This document shows positions 26,370 to 36,931 of a DNA stretch of 64,000 nucleotides, one piece after another. Both the position numbers and the translations under genes were made by a program. Each line of letters starts with the position of its first letter. The stretch's first letter is position 1. The DNA is from Struthio camelus (Eukaryota; Chordata; Aves; Struthioniformes; Struthionidae). The stretch is from positions 117,937,900-118,001,899 of the forward strand of contig NC_090943.1 of assembly GCF_040807025.1 (NCBI RefSeq), in the 5' to 3' direction. The notes under the pieces are model-generated. The model did no database searches and was not told where the DNA came from. It saw only the letters and a program-made list of their open reading frames with translations.

Positions 26370-27080
26370 TGAACGGGCCCGCTGCCGTTCAGCGGTGCTT
26401 TTGGGCACCCGCTGGGGTGTTGTTGCTGGGGCAGCTCTGGCCGCGAGGCAGTAGGAGATCACGAGTCTGTTAATGCCCCCGAATCCCTTACCTTAAAGGC
26501 TGGGGTCACAAAGGCACAGAGCTGCCCTTAGCGTCTCCGGTCTACCTGTGGCCCCTGAACCTGAAAATCTCCAACTTCTTTAGATCCCGGCGTGTTGCTC
26601 CAGCGACACAGAGCCGAGGCGAGGACCCAGTCCCGCGTCTCTGGCAAAAAGCCTGCGATTGTTTCATCTGCAAAACATTCGGGGTCCGGGCTTTCCAGTT
26701 GACGCTTGCTAGCTGAGCACGGACATGCTTAATGCGAACCATCTGGTGCCTGAAAGTAGCCGAGAGCCGCGTGAGGGTTTCTGTGGCCGTGTGGAAACAG
26801 TAAGCCCTTGCAGCGCTGGGCGTCGGGCTCCGGCGCGAGGAGAGGTACCCGGTGCCGCCGTCCTCCCCCAGCGCGGCCCCGGGGAGCGATAGCTGCACGC
26901 CACAAATTTCTCCCGTTTGCTTCTAAATGGGACCGTGATGGTCTTCCCGACCCCCCGCTATGCCTGCTCTATAGGCGTAGGCACACGTTTCCTTCCTTTT
27001 TGAAAGCCTGGCAGGGCCCCTGCCACCCCGAGGGGGCTCGCCGGCGTCGAGTGCAGCTGGCTTCCCGCGGGCAGCCGTGT
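26370..27080. promoter_or_regulatory. Secondary CpG-bearing block, possible alternative promoter or exon
   Basis: The block retains many CpGs (for example about 26385-26450, 26585-26640 and 26810-26900) in an otherwise CpG-poor neighbourhood. It has no CCAAT or GC-box cluster as clear as the island at 12 kb. A donor-like ACA|GTAAGC occurs near 26800. A 118-codon open frame on the minus strand (26542-26898) is Arg/Ser/Thr-rich and is not recognised, so I treat it as chance. Candidates are a weak CpG island, an alternative first exon or an unmethylated enhancer. Confidence 0.4.
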
Positions 27081-27085
27081 GCGGT

Positions 27086-27875
27086 TGGTAACTTATTCAT
27101 TTATTTATTTATTTTTAGTATGTATTTGCACACATTTCCATGACAACTTTCATGGACTGAGGGGGCAGGAGGATGTTCTTGTGGGTAGGGCGTGTGCATC
27201 TGGTGTGCTGTATGGGTTTTTTCTTTTTTTCCTTTTTTTTTTTTAATTTATTTATTCTGAGGCATGGGTGTAATTGGCAACCTGCTCTTTCAGTCCCGTG
27301 TAAGTGTAAACTCAGTTTCTCAACTCCTCTGAGAGGCCTTGCTTTCTAGGTGGACCTATGTTTTCTTTGGCACTAAATACTACATTTCATTGGCAAAATT
27401 ATTTCTTGATCTGTTGCATTTGTTTTTAACTTAAAATGGCATATTGTTAAATCTAGTTTACTTTTGTGTTAAATCTGGTTTGCTCTCGTGTTCCTTACTC
27501 TTCACCTTTCTCCTGGAATGGACAATGAGAATAAATGTAACATGTGGCATGTCAAGCTTCTAAGTCTTATAGTGTGCACCTCGTTTTTTTATATATATTA
27601 TTATTATTATTATTATTTGCCTATATGGAAGCAGCAATTTCCATTTGAATTTCTAAGTGACACTTGGAAATATTCCAGTTAAATTCTCTTAATTTTGTTT
27701 AAAGAAAACTTATCATTTCCTCCAAACTAAACTGTGTCTATCTTTAAAACCTGTATGGAAAATTATAGATCAAAAAGGCATGGTGGTGTTTTTCTTTTTC
27801 GAGGGTATGATAGTATGGTGTCATTGATTCAAGCAGTACCCTCCCCCATAAATCATTTACGTTATTACTAGCAGC
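27086..27875. other. Non-coding AT-rich DNA with simple repeats
   Basis: It contains a TTTA repeat near 27097-27117, a T-rich run near 27220-27245 and the ATT repeat listed separately. No exon was recognised. Confidence 0.5.
27591..27617 (+). repeat. ATT trinucleotide microsatellite
   Basis: A short AT run leads into about seven TTA/ATT units ending at TTTGCC. It is probably length-variable. Confidence 0.85.
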
Positions 27876-28009
27876 ATACCTTTAGATTTGGCTAAAGCTG
27901 ACCAAAAAAGGCTTTATAGGTTGGTTGGCTTGTTTAGACAGAATTAAAACTGGAAGAAAGGAAGAGAAAAGGAAAAGGCTTTCTAACGGCAATCCATTTC
28001 GGATGGGGT

Positions 28010-28325
28010 TAAGTCTTCCCCACCGTTCACTCCGGAGATGACAAATGCGCAGTGGGGTAGAGATTCGAAGCGTGTCTCTTCCCTCTTGGCAGAGCACTCC
28101 CTGGCACCCGGTAAAGGTAATCTCGTGTTACCAACCCTCGGGTCATCTCCTTACATCTCTTGCGCTGTTCTGTAGCGCTGAACATTTGAAAGAGAAAAAA
28201 AACTGAGGAGAACACGCCTTTTGGATGCAGAGGTCTAATCGCAGCTCCTGTGAACGCTGAAGTATTTTGTGCAACGGTGGAGCGCGCTTTGTCTAGTAAC
28301 TTGGTAATGATGCTGAACTGCAGGT
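28010..28325 (+). other. CpG-retaining segment ending at a strong donor-like site
   Basis: This segment keeps several CpGs, unlike its flanks, and ends at CTGCAG|GTGAGG with the donor GT near 28324. It could be an unrecognised exon or alternative first exon. A 122-codon open frame on the minus strand (28027-28395) also covers it, with no recognised motifs. Neither reading is strong enough to call a gene. Confidence 0.3.
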
Positions 28326-29363
28326 GAGGAGGTGACAGCAACATGGAAAGTGGTGGGTTTTTTTGGTTTTTTTTTTTTGAAGTGTGCTTCTGCATTAGCT
28401 GTAACTCAAATTACATTCAGCTGAATGTAGAAAAGCCTGAACTAATGAAGCAAATAACAAATAATCATTCTGCACTGCAAAATGGCAGAGTTGGAGATAA
28501 TCTGGACAAGAGATGCTTTGCTTTACTTGGGAGAGCTATTCCGGAGTTTATGGCAGCAATTAAAAAGAAAAGCAAACAGAGCCTGGAGAACTTAAAAGCA
28601 GAAGAAATGTTCTGGCAGATGGAAATCGGATACGGAGCTTTCTGTTCATTTCTGTCTCTGTGTTAGAGGAAGGAAACTGTTAAAACGGAGACAGGGAGTG
28701 GAAAAGAACAAAATGATTCATGGTTTCAGGTAGTGCAGGTCATGAAGAAAATGTAATTAGTGCTGGCCTATTTAACCTGAAAGAAAAAGATATAAATAAA
28801 AGGTGTGAACTGAGGAGGTGGAACACTGAGAAAACTTAACTATTCTGGACTCGGTATCTCTAACTATAATTAAGATGCAAAATCTTTTATTAGCCATCCC
28901 ATTTTCTTTTATAGTAAAGGTAATATCCCTTTATAGTAAAGGAATATTCAGCACATTGTGGAAGTAAATAATAAGGGTAGGCAGTTTGCATCAGCTAACT
29001 GAAGAGCTGGACGGACTATTTTGAGAGAGAGGAAGAGAATGCACTAATACATCAACTAACTAGATTAGAGGTGTTAAGGTGACAGGATCCTTAATTTAGA
29101 TCAGTGTTTCTTGCCTCATGAAGGCAGACCATAGTAGCCATATGGTGTGCTCCTGGCTTTAATGTTGCTGTGCACAAACAGCATAACGTTCATGTTATAA
29201 GGGATCCATTAAGCAGATGTTTTCTGCCTCTCTCACTTTCTTCCTTTTCCCCCACACAAACGTGAGCTCCCTAGTTTGGAAATTAGACTTAAGCAGTGCT
29301 TGTAGTTCTATATTGCATTTTGGTTACCTGATTTGAACTGCTTTCTCCTTACCTTCTCTGCAG

Positions 29364-29475
29364 GCGACCAACATCTTCAATAATTAAAAATCTGAGTGCA
29401 GCTGCAAGACCTGTTGGACCTCTGCCATTATCAAATGTGATATTGGAAATTTATGATCTGAAAACTTACCACTAA
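29364..29475 (+). other. Possible terminal exon: acceptor plus short open frame
   Basis: A pyrimidine-rich tract ending in CTCTGCAG (AG at 29362-29363) looks like a good splice acceptor. It is followed from 29365 by 36 sense codons and a TAA at 29473-29475. The translation (Ser, Ala, Pro and Leu rich) is not one I recognise. Pyrimidine-AG motifs are common in AT-rich DNA, so this is a candidate only. Confidence 0.2.
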
Positions 29476-31926
29476 AAGAACATCTGTTTAAACGATAGGA
29501 AGGAAGATCAGGAAGACGATTTTACTATCCTGAGATTAGCGGGATTGGTTTCATAGCTTAAATAGTTGCTTTTATCATTAATTATATTTTTACTCAGGGA
29601 AGAGATGGCATCTGCTGATGCACTTCATTCTTAATACGCTTCATAAGAGATAGTAACAACATTCATTCTATTTTTAGCCCCACTTTTACAAATTTTTCAT
29701 TGTGAAGTGATTTGCTTTTCGTTTCTTCTATGTTTCTGGATACTAACTGGTTCTGAAGAAGAGCTTGCTCTAATTTGTAGGAATTGGTGTGGTGTTGCTG
29801 ATGTAATTTCTTTGTCTGACCTCATTCACCTGGCATTACAATCATATTACTATATCTGGATTTAAAAGTTACTACAGCTAATAGGGGAAGCCATTGCTCT
29901 AAGTGTTTTGTTGGCTCGATCCAATCTGTATCCTTAGTGTCCACTGTGGGACTGTATCCAGCTCTTCAGTGCTGACAAGTGGCTTTTAGCTTCACTTATT
30001 TATTATGGGGAAAACAATTTAAAAGCTTAGTTATTGAAGCCACCTTTTAAAAGAGAAAGTAATGAAATTACTCAGTCTGAAGGTACAGTTATACAACCCA
30101 ATATCACATCTTAAATAGCATAATTAAAGCCAAATGACCACTGTAAACGCACTAGAGGTTCATTTTGTTACAAAAACCAAGACTAATGGCTACGCAATAT
30201 TTTTGTAACACAATGGCCAGGAAGTATTGCTCTGCCTACTGTGCATTTGCAGGTTATATGTAATATAAATTTTGTTAGCTTGCTTTGCACGTCTACCTGC
30301 CCTTACAGTAAGTGTTTGTTGTGCGTGAAGCCCAAGTATGTCTGTAGCTATTCTCCTTACAAAACTAGTTATAAGGTTAGCATGAGTTACTTGCTGTGTA
30401 AATAATGGTATAAAACTATATCAGACTAGACTTTGTAGGAATACCATTTGTAATCGTTTTTTCTTCTTTCAAATTTCTGTTTGCTCTGAAGTTATACAGG
30501 TTCACGGTATACCTGGAAGTTTTCAATTCTAGAAAAAATGGGATATAATCTTAATTCAGCAATGAAAACACGTGTTCTTACGTATTCAAAAGGGAACCAT
30601 GAAAATATTGCAAAGTCTGTTCTACCTACTCAGAAAGACAGGAAAGTTCTAGGACAGCTTGAAAGCCTAGAAAGAATATAACTAGGTGGACGGAAAAAGA
30701 TGTAAAGTTAAAAGCTCTTTCCCTTTACTGGCCATTGCAGTGATGAAATAGAGAGACAGTTTGTTAGAGTCTGCTGGGCCAGACTTATAACTAAATCAGT
30801 CAACACTGCCTTTGGTGTTTTGCTGATCTTATGCTGCTGAGCGTCTGCCCAAAGAAGTTTATGAAAGATGGGAAAGGTACCTCATACTCATAGGTACTAA
30901 AAGGAGGAGAGGGGAAAAAAAAAAAATTGCGTACGGCATTATATTTTGGAACATACAATGCAGTGTTGATCTCCTGAAGGTTTGTTTCTCTTGATAATTC
31001 TCGTAGAAGGAAAAGCTGATGGTTGGTCGATATTTGGGGAAAAGAAATGATGATGAATAATGTAATATAAATAATGCAAAGTGGAGGAAGTTTCATTAAT
31101 TCCACAGATCATTTTACCTTTTGATTGCTTTCACTCCTTGATTCTCATTAGCATAAGAATATTTTGTAAGAATGTGCTCAAAGTTGAAAGAGATAAAAAG
31201 AAGCAAATCAGAAACAGAAGTGATGAAGACAAATCTTTCTTTTCCCAAGAAATATGTAAATGTTATCAGTATTAGGACAAGTTTAAAAAAAAAAAAAAAA
31301 GTGAGGGGGGAGAACATGCTTCTTAGCCAAGTGCAATAATCACTTTGTTTTGAATATTTAAAGATCAATTTTGTCATTATATTAAACTATTACAATCAGA
31401 GCAGGGAAAACACAGTATTGATAACTGACAGTGCCTTTGAGTGAGATATTTTAGATGTTATTGTCACCAAATTGTATTCATAAAGATAACTTGCCTTGAT
31501 ACCACCTGTATCGTCGCAGACTGAGCTACCAGCGGCTGTTCAGTACTAGCACTGGTGAGGAGCAGTGTCGTCTTGTCTGGTTTATTTGCTTTATTTCAAT
31601 GAATTGATTATTTTTGAATAGGAAATAAAACACCACTTTTGTGACTTTTGAAAATCAGGACTTTGACAACAGTTCTGAAACATATAGGGATTTCATTTTC
31701 TGTAAGCAAAACAACAACAAAAATGCACGAAAAATATATTGGATTTAACCTTTTTTTGGTAGTCTTTTGTTCTAAAAAGGACTGCTTGTTGGGGGGGGAA
31801 TCGCTTAAATTCTTTCTGTCCTGGATTATGTCTTAACATAACCCATTTCTATTGTTGAGGGAAAATGATCCTTTTAATTACTTTGCCAAAAGAATTGTTC
31901 CTTGTAAGTTTTGGGGGGGGCAGCTG

Positions 31927-31930
<4 letters not shown>

Positions 31931-31958
<28 letters not shown>
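31931..31958 (+). repeat. (GT)14 microsatellite
   Basis: Fourteen uninterrupted GT units, flanked by TTTT on both sides. A G run lies just upstream (31913-31920). This is a standard polymorphic dinucleotide repeat. Confidence 0.97.
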
Positions 31959-31961
<3 letters not shown>

Positions 31962-33262
31962 TTGACTCCAGTACATCTTGGATAAGCCTGATCAATAATT
32001 TCTTACTATGTGTTCTAGTGTGAATTTGATTGCTTTGCTTTTAAAATTTAGTGTGGCTAATATTTTAGTGGCAATACTCCCTATGTTATTATAATGGTTA
32101 GCTGCAACGTTTCTGGTTAATTTATATTTGCATATATATAATGTATATATATTTATTTGGAGCCTGTCAGCAAGAAGCAATAATGCTGGAGAGAAAGATG
32201 TATGTATAAGGGCTCACAATCTGGAGGTAAAGCAGAAGATGCAGATGCCATCCTAAACTAAGGTTTCAATTAGACACTGTCCATGCCCACGTTACACATT
32301 TACTTAATACAATATTTGAGTAATCTCACTAATGTCAAAAGGACTACTTACACGCTTAAAGTTAAGTAAATTTATACCTGTCTGTTAGATTATGTCTTAA
32401 GTGTCTTGTAAGAATACTGTTTCTAATAAACTCCTCCTGCTTGATGCAAATAACGGGAAAAAAATCTTTTGATAAACTGCACATTGTGCAAACAAAACAG
32501 GAAAAAATTCTGAAACAAAAATTAGGAACAGTTTTATACCCAAACACAGCCTCTCTCCTGGGCTATGTCCATAATGCCACAGCAGGTTATTCTCTCCTGG
32601 AAGTCGTGTCCTGCGTTTGCCTCGCCACAAGTGACATTACAAAGAGAAGCAACAGTTTTGTGCCCTTTTCCTGCTCCACTGCATACAGATGTCTCCTTTG
32701 GATCTCTCCCTGCTCCTTTAAATGATTAACTTGTTGCTCCTGACCTTCAGTTGTGATCTTACTGGGCACCTCACTGCACCCAGCTCTTGCTGTCCCCTCC
32801 CGCCCTTGGTGCGTGCGCCAGGGAGCCCAGGCACCTTTCATGTTGTTATTTCGCTCGTATCAGCAGGTTGCTAGCACAGGTCTAGCTGACTTCTTGTCCT
32901 GGTACCATTCAGCTCCTGTTCCCCTACTGGCTTTACCTCTCTGTGTCACCCCATTCAGCTCGGGAGGGGAAGGTACGCCTGGTGCAGGGTGGGAGAGGTT
33001 AACAGTTCTGACTGCACAGACACCTGAACATTTGGCTGTTTTTCCACATTTGCCATTCTTCCTTTGAATCGTTTAAGTGCTCCATTTGCGTTTAGCAGCA
33101 CTTTGAGGTTTTTTTTTTTTCCTCCTAGTTTGAATTTTGTGACTCTCCTAAAACTGAAGAGGACTGCAGACATGTCAAGTTTCCTGTTGAAACTTTCTAA
33201 TTGAGGTTGAAAGGGGATTTGAGGCTCTGTTAGAGATAGATGATGTTGCTGTTGCGGAGAAG

Positions 33263-33896
33263 TGATGCACTTCACTCGTAAAAGAGAAGCTGCAGTATGC
33301 TTTATTGAGGTAAGATAGTGATTTAACAAAGTTCAATCGTAAATAAGACAGTGATTTAACCAAACGAACATTGCCATCAGCCCTTGTTATTTACTGCGTG
33401 GAGGACAGGGTCAGGTGACAGTGTGAAGGAGACCCTCCTGTTGAGTCACGAGGTTCAGAGCGGACCCCCTTGCTTACCAAACTCCTTCTCAAAGGAGTCT
33501 GGGTGCAACTGGATCCAGTCTTAGTCCCGGACTTGCTCAACGGTTTATGCCCTAAAGGATTATGTGCACAACCACTCAGAGATGTAACTTGGGAAAGTTT
33601 GCAGAGTTTTAGCATGCTCTTAGTCACTTATGGAGGATCTGTTGCGGGTAAGGACTCTCTCGACCTCAAGGAGTAACCTTGGGAGTTGTCCCTGCTCGAG
33701 GGGAGATTTGCAGCCTGCTGCGATGCAGGAGAGCTCAGTGGGCTCTGGACTGCCCCCTCTTTATGGGGTAAGATGATTGATTCGTAGTCATATTTGTGTA
33801 CTAGATGGTTTTTAGTTGGTGCATGCTCAATTAGCCCCTGGCTATGGGCTGTTTATGGAGAGGTCAGGTTGGGCAGGTGGGGGGAGGAGGAGCACA
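33263..33896 (-). repeat. 3' LTR of the provirus
   Basis: It is 634 bp long, bounded on the minus strand by TGTGCTCCTCC and TGCATCA. It adjoins the internal region through a purine-rich tract on the minus strand (ATGGGGTGGAA, about 33897-33907), as expected for the 3' LTR. The poly(A) signal AATAAA lies at 33301-33306 and the TATA-like motif at 33759-33766, minus strand. Positions 33386-33877 are identical to 38590-39081. Differences cluster in the outer 123 bp on the U5 side and the last 19-23 bp on the U3 side. Confidence 0.92.
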
Positions 33897-33925
33897 TTCC
33901 ACCCCATGACTATAGTCAACCCATC

Positions 33926-35133
33926 TTATCCTTCACAGAGTAGTGATACGATCACCTCTTTCAGTTTTTCCAGAACATGATGCATCTCTTCTGTATCATG
34001 ATAAATGATGATTAGGGTTCTTTGTCCATTTTTTTTGATGTGTTTCAGCAGTTGGCGCGAGTCATCGTGTTGTAGCAGTTTTTCAGCAATGTGAGATTTT
34101 TCATTCTGACGGGGGTAGGCAATAAATCTTGATTTTAATGTATAATTAGATTTTAAAAATTGAGATGTAATAGGAGCTGAATAATTAAAATCGCATCTCA
34201 TAATTTCAGTGAAGTTACAAAAACAAATATTTGAATGATAAAACTTGTACTGCAATGTTGTCTACAAATATAAAATCACAAAGGGTTCTCATACAAACTC
34301 ATCGTTTTCCAAGATATACAAGAACAGTTTTAAGGGTTTCATCAGGATATACTTCAAAATGACAAACACTCTGTTCAGTGTCAAGACAAATGTCTTGGGC
34401 TTTGATTGTATTACCCTCACAAATACATCCTTATTGTTCCTGTACAACACATGCATTAACATTGTCAATTTGCCAGTTATTTGCATTTTGTTGGGCCCAT
34501 TCTCTGTGCTCTAATGGATACAGTATAGTTCCATTGTGATTTAATCCCAGCGCAATGGTTGGGTAAGCATTGCGTATTGTTAAGACAAAAAAGCTGTGAG
34601 CTTTTGTTGATGGGGTTAAAAGTAAAATTGAGTAAATGCCACCAAGACTGGAATTCCTTTTCAAATTTAGTTGTGTTATCCCAAATAACTTTCTGAATTT
34701 CAGTGGGTAAGGTGCCCTCTTCACCTTCTCTTATAATTGCTGCTACCATAGATTGCATCCACAGTTGAGCTTGGATACAAGTAAGAGCTAGAGAAATGTT
34801 ATCTTGGGCCACACCAAGTACGTCCGCAATTAATTGGTGGTGCTAAGTAAGGACACAATCCTTTTATGGTTTAGGGGTTGTATTTCATGTATTATACTTT
34901 TAGTATTTCATGTATTATACTTTTATTCCCTTCTGTCAGATTTAGGTGAGGATTTAGAAATCCTAATGCTTTAAAGTATAGCTCTTGTTAGCCATTGTTA
35001 TTGTAATGTATTTAGGCCTGAACAGAGCATCCTTATTTAAACCCCTCAGTACAACTGGAGGAGTAATCATGGTAGGTACAGATGTCATCGTCAACGAAAT
35101 CTTCAACAGCAGCAGAATAATACATCCTTTCAT
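33926..35133 (-). pseudogene. Broken retroviral env
   Basis: The minus-strand ATG at 35133 opens a 56-codon frame with a basic start and a Leu/Ile-rich core, like a signal peptide, ending at a TAG (34963-34965). The same frame reopens at 34812-34477 with a Trp pair (SWWHLL), Asn-X-Ser/Thr glycosylation sites and Cys residues typical of surface glycoproteins. After a frameshift, 34255-33926 continues with a Lys/Glu/His-rich helical stretch. A hydrophobic membrane anchor and a clear fusion peptide are not evident. A 23 bp tandem duplication (34880-34925) disturbs the first part. The env assignment rests on position between the pol end and the 3' LTR and on these features. It is clearly non-functional. 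Confidence 0.65.
34880..34925 (+). repeat. Exact 23-bp tandem duplication inside the provirus
   Basis: Positions 34880-34902 and 34903-34925 are identical (unit begins GTATTTCATG). Since 23 is not a multiple of three, the duplication shifts the reading frame of the env remnant that crosses it. It is probably a slippage event after insertion. Confidence 0.95.
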
Positions 35134-35205
35134 CTTAGTGGGTGCCGCAAAACAAAAGGGTAGAGTAGACTCATCTCAGTGGGGTTATCCGGACAGGTTA
35201 CCCCG

Positions 35206-36775
35206 TTAAGAAGAAGGAAAAATCCATCGTGCACCAATTCTGTGTTTTGCACCACTGTTCTCAGTAGCTTCCCAGGCAAGTGAGCCACGAGGTTTAGTTA
35301 GAGTCATAGACACAGTACGAATAGCTGGTAAGCTGACCATTACAGGTTGTCCTTGGTGTATTTTCTCAACTTGTTTAATTGCTTGGACTAAAGATAAAAG
35401 TCCTTTTTCCCATTCAGAATGTTATTTTTCCAGTTCCTTAAATGTGGTTGAGCTAAAATAATATAATAATAAAGGTCTTTTCGTCCATCGGGGCCAGTTT
35501 GGAAGAGGTTACAGTAAGTAACATGCTCAGCAAAACCCCATTCAGCTATAATAGGGTCACGGGGGTGTATTGGTCCCAATGATTGGTATGTTTTTAATTC
35601 TTCAATTAGAGTTTTGACTGCCTCTTTGTGTTCCAATTTCCACTCCCAGGGTTTACCTTTCCGTAAGAGTGAATATAACGGACAAGCAGTACTAGAAAAT
35701 CCAGGTACATGCTTCCTCCAGTATCTAAGTTCCCATTAACTGTTGTAACTCCTTCCTTGATTGAGGCATTTGCAGCTCTTCGGTTTTTCTTAAGGTATCT
35801 ATCTGGAGGAATCACTGCACTGCCTGCTATGCACCAAGTACCCAAAAACTTTACTTCCCTACTTGGTCCTTGGCATTTTTCAGGTGGAACCCCAACTTCT
35901 ACTTTATGTAGTGCTTGCCATAGTGCTGCTGTCGCTTCTCCCACCTTCTCAGGGGAAGTTCCTCCGATCAGAATATCGTCTATTTATTGGTACAGTTTCA
36001 CATCTTGAGGGAATGAGACTATCTATAAAAGTTCAGCAAGTGCAGCATGAGCAATCGTGGGTGAATGTTTATACCCTTGTGGGAGTCTGTTAAAGGTATA
36101 TTTGCTTTCACTTGGGAGGGAATACAACTTCTCTGTATCCCCCTCCTTCAAGGGGACCATAAAGAACAGGATGACTGGTGTCGCCATCCGTGGGTGTGCA
36201 GCTGCTTGTCATATAGCTGTTAAGTTTGCAATATTTGGTACAGCATTTGTTAACGGGGCTGTATTAGCATCCAGGCGTCAATAATCAATTGTCAAACGCC
36301 ACCTCCTGCCTGGTTTCCAAACTGGCCAGAGAGGTGAGCTATGTGGGGAGTGGGTTCTGGAGATAATCTGCCGTTTCTCCAAATCAGCTATGACTTCAGA
36401 GATTCCATTTCGTGCCGCAGCAGAAATCAGATTTTGCAGTACGTTAATAATTGTTGAATTGGGGAGTGCAGGGGCTGCATGAAGTGCACACACTGCAGCC
36501 TCCCTGTTCCTGCTGGGGTTGGGATCGATGTTTGAGCCGAAGGGCCACACACTGCCATTCGGCACGTGCCAAGTTTGTCCGTTTAAAACATCAAAACCTA
36601 AAACATTTTCATTGTGATCTTTAATTGCCAAGTGAGTAGCTGACATGTGCTTCTTGCCCGGGAGCCGTAAATTGACCTTGGCAGTTTGGCCCACAGTACT
36701 TGCTCCGTTCACACTGGTAATTTTAACTCTTTGCCGTCTGGATCACACGCCCAGCTTCTCAGCATCTTGTTGTGT
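35206..36775 (-). pseudogene. Broken protease-reverse transcriptase with integrase-end remnant
   Basis: The minus-strand piece 36712-36278 contains a protease-like end (VLGFDVLNGQTW) and the RT fingers motif WPVWKPGRRWRLTIDY, after which a stop follows. The RT palm continues in the same frame with at least one more stop. It shows LPQGYKHSP (about 36058-36084) and the catalytic Ile-Asp-Asp near 35975-35983, but a TAA sits immediately before it. Thumb and connection sequence follow at 35944-35606, shift frame near 35620, run to about 35388, then shift again. A last open piece (35403-35206) ends in PRGSLAWEA and GARWIFPSS then TAA, which resembles the beta-barrel end of an integrase. RNase H, the integrase zinc-binding and catalytic core segments are not found, implying an internal deletion of roughly 1.5-2 kb. 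Confidence 0.8.
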
Positions 36776-36931
36776 TCGTATGGAAATTTGTGGTCCAAAA
36801 ACTTCACTAATTGTCCTTGAGGGCCAACTGGAATCAAGCTATATGGGCCATCATCACTTATCCACTGATAAGCCTCCACTTGCCGGACAGGCAGACCCTA
36901 TTGCCTTCCGGGCATTACTCGTTTTTTTGCT

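Larger units (their letters stand above)
28330..33262. other. Intron-like non-coding DNA left of the provirus
   Basis: AT-rich and CpG-poor. A 107-codon frame at 28343-28666 begins in a T-rich run that encodes mostly Phe and then becomes Lys/Glu-rich. It is not recognised. An acceptor-like pyrimidine tract precedes a 36-codon open segment at 29365-29475, listed separately. Partial duplicates such as TTTATAGTAAAGG (twice near 28910-28945) and the GT repeat at 31931 are the only structured elements. Confidence 0.45.

Noticed and set aside
26542..26898. 118-codon minus-strand frame in the secondary CpG block
   Set aside because: It is Arg/Ser/Thr-rich and unrecognised. The CpG-rich composition explains the absence of stops.
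28343..28666. 107-codon frame on the plus strand
   Set aside because: It begins in a T-rich run giving poly-Phe, then becomes Lys/Glu-rich without any recognised motif or splice support.
33391..33676. Identical short open frames in both LTRs (78 codons minus, 68 codons plus)
   Set aside because: They are identical only because the LTR cores are identical. They have no recognisable protein features and cover LTR regulatory sequence.
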